Source: Reinekea blandensis MED297 (GTDB taxonomy: Bacteria; Pseudomonadota; Gammaproteobacteria; Pseudomonadales; Natronospirillaceae). Taken from it: a DNA stretch of 64,000 nucleotides. The notes under the pieces are model-generated. The model was not told where the DNA came from, did no database searches, and worked only from the letters and a program-made list of their open reading frames with translations. Every line of letters starts with the position of its first letter. The first letter of the stretch is position 1. The stretch covers positions 448,789 through 512,788 of the forward strand of contig NZ_CH724149.1 in assembly GCF_000153185.1 (NCBI RefSeq), in the 5' to 3' direction. The translations under genes were made by a program, and so were the position numbers. Below are positions 41,462-50,259 of the stretch, piece after piece.

Positions 41462-43394
41462 GGAAGCACAGTCCTTGCAGTTTGGCGTGTTGACGAATGC
41501 TTTTACCCAGCCCTTTGGGACCGCAGAAATACACATGGATGGTGGTGTCAGGGTGTTTCAGTCGTAGCTCGCTGAATATCCTGGCCCAGTCGGGTCGTCC
41601 GGCTTCTGTGGTGGCGCGTAAGCCCGTAATCGGGTCCTGACCGTGTTGCTGTCGGTAGGCACTGAAGGCAATCTGTAACAGCACATTGGATAGGTTCAGT
41701 GCCAGACTGGTCAGATGATTGGTCACCTGCAGCCGATCTTGGCCCAAGCGGCTTTCCGCTTGCGACAACATTGATAAAAACCAATCGTAAGACGCTTGTG
41801 AACGGTTCAGCCAATGAAAGTACAGCGTCTCCGGGTTGCTTTTTTCCGTCTTGGTCAAACTGTGAATGACAGAGGCAAAAGGCGTGACACCGATACCGCC
41901 GGCGATCATCACAGCGACTGAGGATTTATACAAACTGGAAGTCGGCGCGGCATATGGGCCGTCGATGTACGCCGTCCACTTCTGACGTTTGGGACGCGGT
42001 TTCCGCGAAAGATTATGAAGGGCGGTGGTCCAGTTCCCTGCGGTTCGAACGTGAATACTGAAACGGTCGGTTTCCGGCGCGGCACTTAACGTAAAGGGGT
42101 GCCATTGCCACCGTGAGAGCACTGGAATCCGAACTTTAATGTAATCGCCAGGATTGAACGGAAACCAACGACCCCGTTTAAAACGAACTTCCGTCACATT
42201 GTCTGACAGGGGTTCCAAAGCCGTAATGTCGACAGAACGGTAGCGCCGGAACGTGCGAAAGATCGCATCGAGGGTAAACAACGACAGTGACGGTGCCAGC
42301 CATAGCCAGGTGTCCGGTCCATGGTAGAGCAGAGCCACAAAAAAGGGCGCGTAAAGCAGGTGCGATAAAACAAAACGTTCATGTTTTTTTTGGCGTTTCG
42401 AGGCTGCGTAGGCCATGAACAGGAGGATGAGCGTGAGTCCAACACCGGTGGCACCAGCAAGCGATGTCATCAAGGTTTGGATGGATGTGTCGGTTTGCCA
42501 ATAGTTGATGCCATGAGCGATGGCATGAATGGCAGTAAAGAAAATCAGGGCAAACCCAAGGTGCCGGTGAATATCGGTATGATGATCCAAGGGCAACAGA
42601 CGCGCAATGAACGTATGTCGGACACCACTCAACAAGGACCGACACACGGGTAAAAGAATCAACGCAGCATTGAGGTTCAGACAGGCACCGGCGCCACGGG
42701 CAATTTGAATAGCGAAGGATGCACCGGCATCGGCATATTGCTGTTGCGCATTGATAAACAGAGCCACGTTACCGAAGAGATAGAGAAACCACCAAAGCCT
42801 GCTGGCAAAGCCTTGCAGCAGTTGAGCTTTCAGGCGGAGACGCCAGGGTGCCCGATTTTTATGACGCTGCAGTCGTCGTTGTCGGCGATTGAGCAGGTGT
42901 GCATAAAACCGATCCAGCTGGCGTTCAACGCCGGGTTCGGTGCTGATCAACCGTTCAAAGGCTTCTAGGTCGAGCGATTGACGTCGCGCACCACTGGCGT
43001 GAAACAGACTGTCCGTCAGCGCCGATAACATGGTATCGGTCAGGGTCAGCTTCTGTTCGGTGAGGCTGGTCTGCAGCAACGAGCGAAGTTCTTGCTGGCT
43101 TAAACGGCCATCGCCTTCGACATCCAGGCACTGAAACAAAAAGTTCAGTCGCTGTGTGCTCCGTTCCGGCGCCAGTTGGGATAAAAACGCGCTGAACTCA
43201 GATCGGTCGATGTAACCAGACCGGTCGGTGTCGGCGAGTTCAAACAGACGGCGCGCAAGAAAGTCACTGTTTACGGACAGCGCTGCTTTCCAGTCTTTGA
43301 AATCGATCAGCTCATCATCACCGGCCAGTTGACGATAGGCTTGGCGCATTCTGAATGACGTTGTCCATGTCATGGGAGTGCCTGGCTTGTTCAT
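41442..43394 (-). CDS. bacterial NOX5-like NADPH oxidase with EF-hands
   Basis: The 650-residue product has an N-terminal EF-hand region with two complete calcium loops (D55-E66, DTDRSGYIDRSE; D91-E102, DVEGDGRLSQQE), a six-span ferric-reductase heme domain (about 195-380) and a C-terminal dehydrogenase. Heme histidines H276/H290 and H345/H358 have the 14- and 13-residue spacing of NOX2. FAD is bound by HPFTLSAAPE (432-441), NADPH by AGGIGVTPF (498-506) and the terminal YFCGPKGLG. It should move electrons from NADPH across the membrane to oxygen or ferric iron under calcium control. Forms an operon with the secreted protein downstream. Confidence 0.92.
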   Translation of the reverse strand: MNKPGTPMTWTTSFRMRQAYRQLAGDDELIDFKDWKAALSVNSDFLARRLFELADTDRSGYIDRSEFSAFLSQLAPERSTQRLNFLFQCLDVEGDGRLSQQELRSLLQTSLTEQKLTLTDTMLSALTDSLFHASGARRQSLDLEAFERLISTEPGVERQLDRFYAHLLNRRQRRLQRHKNRAPWRLRLKAQLLQGFASRLWWFLYLFGNVALFINAQQQYADAGASFAIQIARGAGACLNLNAALILLPVCRSLLSGVRHTFIARLLPLDHHTDIHRHLGFALIFFTAIHAIAHGINYWQTDTSIQTLMTSLAGATGVGLTLILLFMAYAASKRQKKHERFVLSHLLYAPFFVALLYHGPDTWLWLAPSLSLFTLDAIFRTFRRYRSVDITALEPLSDNVTEVRFKRGRWFPFNPGDYIKVRIPVLSRWQWHPFTLSAAPETDRFSIHVRTAGNWTTALHNLSRKPRPKRQKWTAYIDGPYAAPTSSLYKSSVAVMIAGGIGVTPFASVIHSLTKTEKSNPETLYFHWLNRSQASYDWFLSMLSQAESRLGQDRLQVTNHLTSLALNLSNVLLQIAFSAYRQQHGQDPITGLRATTEAGRPDWARIFSELRLKHPDTTIHVYFCGPKGLGKSIRQHAKLQGLCFHEETFD

Positions 43395-43570
43395 CTCAGG
43401 TTATGCCGACCGAAAAGGACGGTCTGACAGGTGTTACGGCACAGCTACACGGTTGATTGTTTTTTGATCAGTGTCACTATAGCCTGATTCGCTTGCGGCT
43501 GTTAGACCCTGACTTTACTTTTTGATTTTTCATCAGGGACCAACGCGGGTCGCGATTCAATTGCTTTTAT

Positions 43571-43653
43571 TAGGGCCTGTTAACGCTAATTTCGTGGATC
43601 CTGAACCGGCTCACAACCTATAGAATTCTCGAAATGAGTGTTAACAGGCCCTA
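43571..43653. mobile_element. MITE-like 83-bp inverted-repeat element
   Basis: The left end TAGGGCCTGTTAACGCTAAT (to about 43594) pairs with the right end (43630-43653) with only about two or three mismatches over 24 bp. The ends are GGGCCTGTTAAC flanked by TA on both sides, as expected for a TA target duplication. No ORF inside. It sits in the 410-bp gap 43395-43804, which otherwise holds only the yghU promoter region. Confidence 0.65.
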
Positions 43654-43804
43654 GAGTCGGGAGTGGCGGTGATGGTTGGTCTTTGCCCCTGCTCAAAAGC
43701 TCCGGATTGAACGCTCAGGCTTGAAAAATTGAAATCTGATCGAACTTATTGAAACAGGCGTACTCTTACTGCGAGTCACCAACCTAATCATCTGAGGAGT
43801 CTGC

Positions 43805-44662
43805 ATGAGCGATCCAACCTACACCCCCCCGAAAGTCTGGACCTGGGAGGGCGAAAATGGCGGTCAGTTCGCCAGTACCAACCGTCCGATTGCCGGACCT
43901 ACCCATGACAAAACGCTGCCGGTCGGTGAGCATCCATTCCAGCTTTATTCGCTGGCGACGCCAAACGGGGTAAAAGTCACCATCCTGTTCGAAGAGTTGC
44001 TGGCAAAAGGCATCTCAGAGGCGGAGTACGATGCCTGGCTGATCAACATTGGCGAGGGCGATCAGTTCGGCAGCGGTTTTGTCGACATCAACCCGAACTC
44101 CAAGATTCCGGCTTTACTGGATCGCAGTGGCGAGGAACCTCTGCATTTGTTTGAATCCGGCTCCATCCTGGTACATCTGGCCGAAAAGTTTGACGCATTC
44201 CTGCCGAAGACGCAGCCGTCGCGCGCCCAGACATTGAACTGGCTGTTCTGGCAAATGGGCAGTGCTCCGTTTTTAGGCGGTGGTTTTGGTCACTTCTACG
44301 CCTATGCGCCGGAAAAGTATGAGTATCCGATTAACCGTTACGCCATGGAAACCAAGCGCCAGTTGGATGTCCTGGATCGTCATCTGGCGGATAATCGTTA
44401 CCTGGCCGGTGATGAGTACACCATTGCCGACATGGCGACCTGGCCTTGGTATGGCGCCTTGGTACAGGGCAAGCTCTATGAGGCCGGAGAATTTTTGGAC
44501 GTCGCAAGTTACAAACATGTCGTTCGTTGGAGTGAAGAGATTGCCGCTCGACCGGCTGTGAAACGAGGTCGTCGGGTGAACCGACCGTTCGGTGAAGACC
44601 ATGAGCAGGTAATTGAACGCCACAGTGCAGCCGACATCGACAAGGTTATGGCGAAGCGTTGA
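43805..44662 (+). CDS. yghU: YghU-like glutathione S-transferase / disulfide-bond oxidoreductase
   Basis: The 285-residue product matches the Nu-class GST YghU in length and order: a long N-terminal arm (TYTPPKVWTWEGENGGQFAS), a thioredoxin fold (HPFQLYSLATPNGVKVTILFEEL) in which the usual Cys/Ser is replaced by T-P-N-G, then an all-helical C-domain. YghU binds two glutathiones and reduces disulfides and peroxides. GAGGAG lies before the ATG. The HAD gene begins at its stop. Confidence 0.93.
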   Translation: MSDPTYTPPKVWTWEGENGGQFASTNRPIAGPTHDKTLPVGEHPFQLYSLATPNGVKVTILFEELLAKGISEAEYDAWLINIGEGDQFGSGFVDINPNSKIPALLDRSGEEPLHLFESGSILVHLAEKFDAFLPKTQPSRAQTLNWLFWQMGSAPFLGGGFGHFYAYAPEKYEYPINRYAMETKRQLDVLDRHLADNRYLAGDEYTIADMATWPWYGALVQGKLYEAGEFLDVASYKHVVRWSEEIAARPAVKRGRRVNRPFGEDHEQVIERHSAADIDKVMAKR

Positions 44663-44664
44663 GC

Positions 44665-45396
44665 GTGAGTCTACAAGGACGTGATTGGCGGGCGGCTGAC
44701 ATAAAAGCGGTGCTGTTTGATCTCGATAATACGTTAACGCACCGCGCTCAAAGCATTGAACGTTACGTCGCACGCTTCCTGCAAGATTTTCAGTCGCGCC
44801 TGAAAACCGTCGATCCGAAGTCGTTGTTTGCGCTGATTTCGGCAACCGACAATGGCGGTTACGGGCGCGCGGGCAATCCTCATCCCTCCATTAAAGCGTC
44901 GATCGCACATCGCCTGCATCGGGAGTTGGCGTGGCGATCCCCGCCGTCTGAGGCGGCGTTGCTCGATCATTGGTTTCACAGTTTTCCGACCTGCGCTGTC
45001 TTGATGCCCGGGGCGCTCGAGATTCTGACGGAGTTACGCAAGCAAAATCTGCCAGTGGCGATCCTTTCCAACGGCAATGACCTCAGCCGCCAGGCAACGG
45101 TTGATGCGCTGGGTCTTCGGGAGTTTTGCGTGGATGTGTTCAGTTCCGACCGGTTACGGCTGAAAAAGCCGGACCCGGCGACGTTTCGCCACGTCGCAGA
45201 AGTACTTGGAATCGCACCCGAAGCCTGTTTGATGGTGGGTGACCACCCAACCGTCGATGTTTGCGGTGCGCAGAGCGCCGGCTTATCGGCAGTGTGGTTG
45301 CGCGGGTTTCACAACTGGCCGGAGATTCACCCGATGCCGATCAGCATTGATACTCTGAGTCAGTTAACCGCGTGGTTTCGTCACAGAAAAAATTGA
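44665..45396 (+). CDS. HAD-family hydrolase
   Basis: The 243-residue product has HAD motifs I (KAVLFDLDNTLTH), II (AILSNGNDL), III (LKKPDP) and IV (CLMVGDHPTVDVCGAQSAG), so it is a phosphatase or dehalogenase-like hydrolase with a helical cap. GTG 44665 is taken; TTG 44659 overlapping the yghU stop is possible. Co-transcription with yghU is likely. Its last 16 bp overlap the end of the convergent DUF6164 gene. Confidence 0.87.
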   Translation: MSLQGRDWRAADIKAVLFDLDNTLTHRAQSIERYVARFLQDFQSRLKTVDPKSLFALISATDNGGYGRAGNPHPSIKASIAHRLHRELAWRSPPSEAALLDHWFHSFPTCAVLMPGALEILTELRKQNLPVAILSNGNDLSRQATVDALGLREFCVDVFSSDRLRLKKPDPATFRHVAEVLGIAPEACLMVGDHPTVDVCGAQSAGLSAVWLRGFHNWPEIHPMPISIDTLSQLTAWFRHRKN

Positions 45397-45746
45397 AACA
45401 TCGGCACAACAGTGAGCAGAGCGACTGCGATGATGAGTCCCCAGTAGGCGATGAACAACAACGGACTGCTTTTCAGTAACTGCCAGAAGGTTGGGATTTT
45501 GCCGTCACGCTTCGCTTGTTCAAACTCATCACGCATGGCCGTGCTGTGAGTGGCTTGAAATTTATCAATGAGCTCACGAGCGCGTTCAAAATCTTCATCG
45601 TGCTTCAACCAGATGGCGGCAACCGATAACCCCCAACGTCCTTCATGGGTCTCGTAATAATCGAAGCCATGTTCAGCAAGTAGCTCTCGAACCGCGTCGG
45701 CTTCGGGCTCGGGAACATGATTGAGGCGAAAAACAATGCGGGCCAT
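45381..45746 (-). CDS. DUF6164-family membrane protein
   Basis: The 121-residue product has an N-terminal ferredoxin-like domain (ARIVFRLNHVPEPEADAVRELL, YYETHEGRWGLSVAAIWL) and one C-terminal membrane span (PLLFIAYWGLIIAVALLTVVP). This matches DUF6164, a family of unknown function common in gammaproteobacteria. Confidence 0.75.
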   Translation of the reverse strand: MARIVFRLNHVPEPEADAVRELLAEHGFDYYETHEGRWGLSVAAIWLKHDEDFERARELIDKFQATHSTAMRDEFEQAKRDGKIPTFWQLLKSSPLLFIAYWGLIIAVALLTVVPMFQFFL

Positions 45747-45800
45747 GCTTGGGTCTCGGGTCAGAAAGAGCGCGCATGATAAGGCGAGCGGAGCAGAATT

Positions 45801-46709
45801 TCACCCACTCCCGAGTTCATTGATGTGTCCCTGAAAGCGCCGACAATGGTCGATCCATTGGCTGATCCCCGCACTGCGATACTTTTCTTTATGCAGAATA
45901 AAGTAGAGAAAACGCCGGAAATTGTGGCCGGGTACGTCCAACGGCACCAGGTTGCCACGGCGAAAGGCGTCCGACAGCGTCAGTGCCGACAGGCAGCCAA
46001 TGCCAAGGTTGGCTTCAACCGCACGTTTGATGGCCTCAGTGTGTTGCAGTTCGAGCGCAATGGTCAGTTGGGACAGCACCGTATGCATCGCCCAGTCAAA
46101 GGTTTGCCGGGTTCCAGAGCCGGGTTCACGTAAAATCCACGACGCGTTAAGAATATCTTCTTCGGTCATCATGCCTTTTTGCGCTAACGGATGGTCCGCA
46201 TTGCAGAACACGACCAGGTGATCTTCTTGCCACGGGATGACGTCCAGATCCGGTTCGTGGCGTTCCCCTTCGATCAATCCGATGTCCAGATCGAAGTTGC
46301 GCACCTTGGCGACAATCGACGAGGTGTTCGCCACATCGAGCTGAATATCGGCACTGGGATGCTGTTTCATGAACTCGGCAATTAAGGGGATCGTCAGATA
46401 ATTACCGATCGATAACGTTGCGCCGATGGTCAGTCGGCCAATGTCACTGTGCTGCTGAAACCCCGATTCCAGCTCGCGAGCATGGTCAATGAGCTTTTCT
46501 GCCCGAACCCTCAGTTGCTTCCCGAGGTCGTTAAGCCGCAGTGATTTGCCGGCCCGGTCGAACAGTTGCAAATCGAACTGGGCTTCCAGCGTTCGCAACG
46601 ACTCACTGGCTGCGCTCTGTGACATGGCCAGTTCCTGCGCGGCTTTGGAGATACTCTGGTGGTGTGCCGCGGCCAGAAAGATTTCTAACTGTCGGAGTGT
46701 GTATTTCAT
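45801..46709 (-). CDS. finR: FinR-like LysR regulator of fpr
   Basis: ATG 46709 gives 302 residues beginning MKYTLRQLEIFLAAAHHQSI; the longer frame to 46790 runs through the promoter. Winged HTH at 1-60, effector domain at about 90-295. It is divergent from fpr, exactly like finR/fprA of Pseudomonas putida, where FinR activates fpr and sulfite reductase expression under superoxide or sulfur demand. T-N11-A dyads lie in the spacer. Confidence 0.85.
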   Translation of the reverse strand: MKYTLRQLEIFLAAAHHQSISKAAQELAMSQSAASESLRTLEAQFDLQLFDRAGKSLRLNDLGKQLRVRAEKLIDHARELESGFQQHSDIGRLTIGATLSIGNYLTIPLIAEFMKQHPSADIQLDVANTSSIVAKVRNFDLDIGLIEGERHEPDLDVIPWQEDHLVVFCNADHPLAQKGMMTEEDILNASWILREPGSGTRQTFDWAMHTVLSQLTIALELQHTEAIKRAVEANLGIGCLSALTLSDAFRRGNLVPLDVPGHNFRRFLYFILHKEKYRSAGISQWIDHCRRFQGHINELGSG

Positions 46710-46726
46710 TATCGATTTTTCCGATA
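46710..46726. promoter_or_regulatory. T-N11-A-like dyad at the finR start
   Basis: TATCG-attttt c-CGATA lies directly before the finR start codon; a bound regulator would limit its own translation or transcription. Confidence 0.4.
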
Positions 46727-46739
46727 AGAGATTACTGAA

Positions 46740-46779
46740 TATCCTGTTTGATCGGTAGGATAACGCCCCCATAATCCTA
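46740..46779. promoter_or_regulatory. LysR-type operator cluster over the fpr promoter
   Basis: TATCCT (46740-46745), N11, AGGATA (46757-46762) is a perfect T-N11-A dyad with 6-bp arms. A third half-site, ATCCTA (46774-46779), follows. They overlap a TTGATC (46748-46753) / CATAAT (46770-46775) promoter with a 16-bp spacer. Confidence 0.6.
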
Positions 46780-46804
46780 AACACAATCATTTTCAGGAGT
46801 CGTT

Positions 46805-47584
46805 ATGGCGAACACACTGCGCAAAGAAACGGTCACCGAGGTGCATCACTGGAACGAATCACTGTTCAGTTTTAAAACCACCCGAGACATGGGGTTCCGG
46901 TTCAAAAACGGACATTTTGTGATGATCGGCCTCGAAAAAGACGATGGCCGTCCGTTGATGCGGGCCTACAGTATCGCCAGCGCGAACTACGAAGAGGAAC
47001 TGGAGTTTTTCAGCATTAAGGTGCCGGACGGGCCGTTGACGTCTCGTTTGCAGAAGATTCAGGTGGGTGACGAAATCGTCGTTGGCTCCAAACCAACCGG
47101 AACGTTGATCGTCGATAACCTGCTGCCGGGCCGTAACCTTTACATGATCAGTACCGGTACCGGACTGGCGCCCTTCATGAGTGTTATCAAAGACCCGGAA
47201 GTCTACGAACAATACGACAAGGTCATACTCACCCACGGGGTCCGCACCGTCGACGAACTGGCCTATCAGGATCTGATCCGGGACGAGTTGCCGACCAACG
47301 AGTACTTCGGCGATCTGGTTCGCGAAAAACTCATCTACTACCCAACGGTCACGCGTGAGTCTTATGAAAACATGGGCCGACTGACCGAGCTGATGGAAAA
47401 CGGCAAGCTGTTTTCGGACATCGGTTTGCCGGACATGGACCCGGAACATGATCGTTTCATGATCTGCGGTTCCCCCAGCATGCTCAAAGATACCTGCAAA
47501 ATCCTGGATGCCCGCGGATTTAAAGAGGCGAAACAAGGGGAGCTGGGGCATTACGTGATTGAACGGGCGTTTGTTGAAAGCTAA
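46805..47584 (+). CDS. fpr: ferredoxin/flavodoxin-NADP+ reductase
   Basis: The 259-residue flavoenzyme shows the FNR FAD motif RAYSIASANYEE, then PDGPLTSRLQKIQVGD, NADP-binding STGTGLAPFMSVI and CGSPSML, and ends in the bacterial-type YVIERAFVES. It moves electrons between NADPH and ferredoxin or flavodoxin for oxidative stress and Fe-S/sulfite reduction. CAGGAG precedes the ATG. Divergent from finR-like gene. A stem GGATGACTG/CAGTCATCC (47597-47629) follows the stop, then the structured repeat and a terminator. Confidence 0.96.
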   Translation: MANTLRKETVTEVHHWNESLFSFKTTRDMGFRFKNGHFVMIGLEKDDGRPLMRAYSIASANYEEELEFFSIKVPDGPLTSRLQKIQVGDEIVVGSKPTGTLIVDNLLPGRNLYMISTGTGLAPFMSVIKDPEVYEQYDKVILTHGVRTVDELAYQDLIRDELPTNEYFGDLVREKLIYYPTVTRESYENMGRLTELMENGKLFSDIGLPDMDPEHDRFMICGSPSMLKDTCKILDARGFKEAKQGELGHYVIERAFVES

Positions 47585-47644
47585 CTCAATGAGCGTGGAT
47601 GACTGGCCGTGTTAATGCGACAGTCATCCTGGTAGCGCATCCGG

Positions 47645-47787
47645 CTCAGACTGATGACAAAGTCACCATTGGTTTCGAGACGATGAAAAGGTAGCTTTCA
47701 AATGGGCGTTGAAAACATGGATGTTTTCGTCGAGCGTATCAGGAGGATACTTGCAGCGATCCATTTGAAAGCTACCTTTTTGTCGTC
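47645..47787 (-). repeat. structured repeat, copy 1 (minus-strand sense)
   Basis: The outer stem pairs 47679-47705 with 47761-47787, 27 bp with two mismatches. Read on the minus strand, two inner hairpins follow: GTATC-ctcct-GATAC and GAAAACA-tcca-TGTTTTC. A flank with TGAC-aaa-GTCA (47645-47670) is shared with copy 2. It lies in the fpr 3' region before the terminator, so it is probably transcribed. Confidence 0.8.
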
Positions 47788-47808
47788 GGGGTTTAACAGC
47801 AAACTGAA

Positions 47809-47831
47809 CCGGATCTGTTATCCGGCTTTTT
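47809..47831 (+). terminator. terminator of fpr, overlapping the metE end
   Basis: CCGGAT-ctgtt-ATCCGG followed by CTTTTTTC on the plus strand. The minus-strand metE stop (47818-47820) lies within the hairpin, and AAAAAAG on its other side precludes a good minus-strand terminator. Confidence 0.75.
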
Positions 47832-50109
47832 TCGTTTGAGAGAACCGAATCGCCTCTGTTGCCTTCACCATATGCGTGAGGGATGGCACAACTTCCTCCC
47901 ACTGACGGGTTTTTAAGCCGCAATCCGGGTTGACCCACAGCCGTTCAATCGGAATGGTTTCCGTCAGCTTCTGAACCAGCACTTGCAAAGTTGCCGTGTC
48001 CGGCACGTTCGGAGAGTGAATATCATAAACCCCCGGGCCGATCGCATTCGGATACTCGAAAGATCGAAACGCTTCGAGCAGTTTCAGGTTGGAGCGCGAC
48101 GCTTCAATGGTAATGACGTCGGCATCCATGCGAGCAATGGCATCAATGATGTCGTTGAACTCCGAGTAACACATATGGGTATGTATTTGCGTACTGTCTT
48201 TGACGCCATTGGCACTGAGACGAAACGCATCAATGGCCCAGGTCAGATACTCGTTCCAATCGCTTTGCCGTAAGGGCAACCCTTCACGCAGTGCGGCTTC
48301 GTCGATCTGAATGATGGTGGTGCCCGCCGCTTCCAGTGCGTTCACTTCCTCGCGGATGGCCAACGCAATTTGTCGGCAAGTCTCCCGGCGAAGCTGATCT
48401 TCGCGGACAAACGACCAGTTAAGAATCGTGACCGGACCGGTCAGCATGCCTTTGACCGGTTTGTCGGTCAGACTGGCGGCGTATTGAGTCCACGCCACCG
48501 TCATATCACCGGGACGGGACACATCCCCGTAAATGATCGGCGGCTTCACGCAGCGTGAACCGTACGATTGCACCCAACCGAACTGGCTGAACGCAAAGCC
48601 GTCAAGCTGTTCACCGAAGTATTCCACCATGTCGTTGCGCTCGGCTTCGCCATGCACGAGCACATCCAGCCCGATGCGTTCCTGTTCGGCGATGGCGTAT
48701 TGAATCTGTTCCTGCATTGCTTCTCGATAGCGGTCCTCCGTGAGGTGTCCCTGACGATAATCCCGGCGGACGGAGCGGATGGTCGCGGTCTGCGGAAACG
48801 AACCGATGGTGGTGGTGGGCAGAACCGGCAGCGACAACTGAGCCTGCTGTGTGGCGTAGCGCGCTTCAAACGGCGAGTGTCGCTGAGTGTCCTCCGGGCG
48901 AATGGCCTTCAAGGCGCTCTGCACCTCGGGGTTGATCACCTTGGACGATTGCCGATAGTCGGTCAGCGCCTGCTGGCATTGCGCGAGTTCTGCAGACACG
49001 GTGTCCCGGCCGACGTTTAATGCCCGGGCGAGAATCTGCAGTTCGTAGAGTTTTTCAACAGCAAACGCGAGCGTCTTTTTCAGCGCCGGATCCAGTTGCG
49101 TTTCATGCCGGACAGTGACCGGCACGTGCAGCAATGAGCACGACGGCGCCAGCCACAGCCGGTCACCTAAACGTTCAGCCAATGGCTCCAGAAAAGTCAG
49201 GGTATCGTTCAGGTCATTCCGCCAGATGTTTCGTCCGTTGATAACACCAAGCGATAGAACCTTATGGCTGGGCAGCCAATCGGCAACGCGCAGCGCTTCT
49301 TCGCGGCCTTCAATGGCATCGACATGCAGCCCGGCAACCGGCAGCTCACACGCCAGACGCAGATTGTTGCGCAGTTCACCGAAGTAGGTGGTGAGCAGCA
49401 ATTTAACCGGCGCGGACTGCAGTTGGTGGTAGGCCGTTTCGAACGCGGTCTGCCAAGGCTGAGCCAGATCGGTTACCAGAATGGGTTCATCGATTTGTAC
49501 CCAGGTCGCGCCGCTCCTGGCCAGCGCATTCAACCATTGTCCGTAAACCTGAACCAGATCGGGCAGTTTTGCCAACGGGTCAGAACCGTCGGAGAACTCC
49601 GATAGCGCTAAAAAGGTCAGCGGACCGAGAATGACCGGCTTGGCCGCAATGTTTTCCTGACGGGCCGTATCGAGGGCACGCTCCAGTCGACGGTTGTTTA
49701 AGCTGAACTGAGTGTTGGCGGATAGCTCCGGCACGATGTAGTGGTAGTTAGTGTTGAACCATTTCACCATTTTGCCGGCACGAGTGCCGCAACAGACGCC
49801 GCTTTCCGGTGAGCGACCACGGGCAAAGCGAAAGTACCGGTCCAGATCGGTTTCGGTGGCTTCGCGGATCCGCTCGGGGATCGCACCGAGTGTCATAGCG
49901 GTGTCCAGAACGTGGTCGTACAGGGAAAAATCCCCCACCGGAACCCAGTCGAGCTGGGCCTGATGTTGCCAGTGCCGGCGTTCGAGCGTATCGGCAATTG
50001 TGGTCAGCTGGTCAGCGGACTCATTGCCGTGCCAGTAGGCTTCCAGTGCAAATTTGAGCTCTCGCTTTTCGCCAATGCGTGGAAAGCCAAGGTTGTGAAT
50101 CTGTGCCAT
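47818..50109 (-). CDS. metE: cobalamin-independent methionine synthase
   Basis: The start [21 protein letters not shown] at 50109 is the standard MetE N-terminus; a frame extension to 50148 is ignored. The 763-residue two-barrel enzyme transfers a methyl group from methyltetrahydrofolate triglutamate to homocysteine. Zinc ligands are visible in [10 protein letters not shown] and the late NPDCGLKTR; the conserved [10 protein letters not shown] and [15 protein letters not shown] are present. It is divergent from metR. Confidence 0.97.
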   Translation of the reverse strand: MAQIHNLGFPRIGEKRELKFALEAYWHGNESADQLTTIADTLERRHWQHQAQLDWVPVGDFSLYDHVLDTAMTLGAIPERIREATETDLDRYFRFARGRSPESGVCCGTRAGKMVKWFNTNYHYIVPELSANTQFSLNNRRLERALDTARQENIAAKPVILGPLTFLALSEFSDGSDPLAKLPDLVQVYGQWLNALARSGATWVQIDEPILVTDLAQPWQTAFETAYHQLQSAPVKLLLTTYFGELRNNLRLACELPVAGLHVDAIEGREEALRVADWLPSHKVLSLGVINGRNIWRNDLNDTLTFLEPLAERLGDRLWLAPSCSLLHVPVTVRHETQLDPALKKTLAFAVEKLYELQILARALNVGRDTVSAELAQCQQALTDYRQSSKVINPEVQSALKAIRPEDTQRHSPFEARYATQQAQLSLPVLPTTTIGSFPQTATIRSVRRDYRQGHLTEDRYREAMQEQIQYAIAEQERIGLDVLVHGEAERNDMVEYFGEQLDGFAFSQFGWVQSYGSRCVKPPIIYGDVSRPGDMTVAWTQYAASLTDKPVKGMLTGPVTILNWSFVREDQLRRETCRQIALAIREEVNALEAAGTTIIQIDEAALREGLPLRQSDWNEYLTWAIDAFRLSANGVKDSTQIHTHMCYSEFNDIIDAIARMDADVITIEASRSNLKLLEAFRSFEYPNAIGPGVYDIHSPNVPDTATLQVLVQKLTETIPIERLWVNPDCGLKTRQWEEVVPSLTHMVKATEAIRFSQTKKAG

Positions 50110-50197
50110 GCGTGTCGTATCCCTGAAGGTGAATGAGAACGCCGACATGCTATGAAGAACCGATGTTGATGAAAAATGGTATTAATTCATTGTTGTA

Positions 50198-50210
50198 TGA
50201 GTAAAATTCA
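50198..50210. promoter_or_regulatory. MetR-box-like site in the metE-metR spacer
   Basis: TGAGTAAAATTCA differs from the MetR consensus TGAA-N5-TTCA at one base. It lies 88 bp before metE and 50 bp before metR, fitting activation of metE and autoregulation. Confidence 0.5.
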
Positions 50211-50259
50211 TATAATTCGCGTTTTAGTTGGCGAATAACCCGGAAAAGCGAGATTTTCT

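Noticed and set aside
46859-47551. 230-codon minus-strand frame inside fpr
   Set aside because: Fpr is unambiguous; the antisense frame has no start signals.
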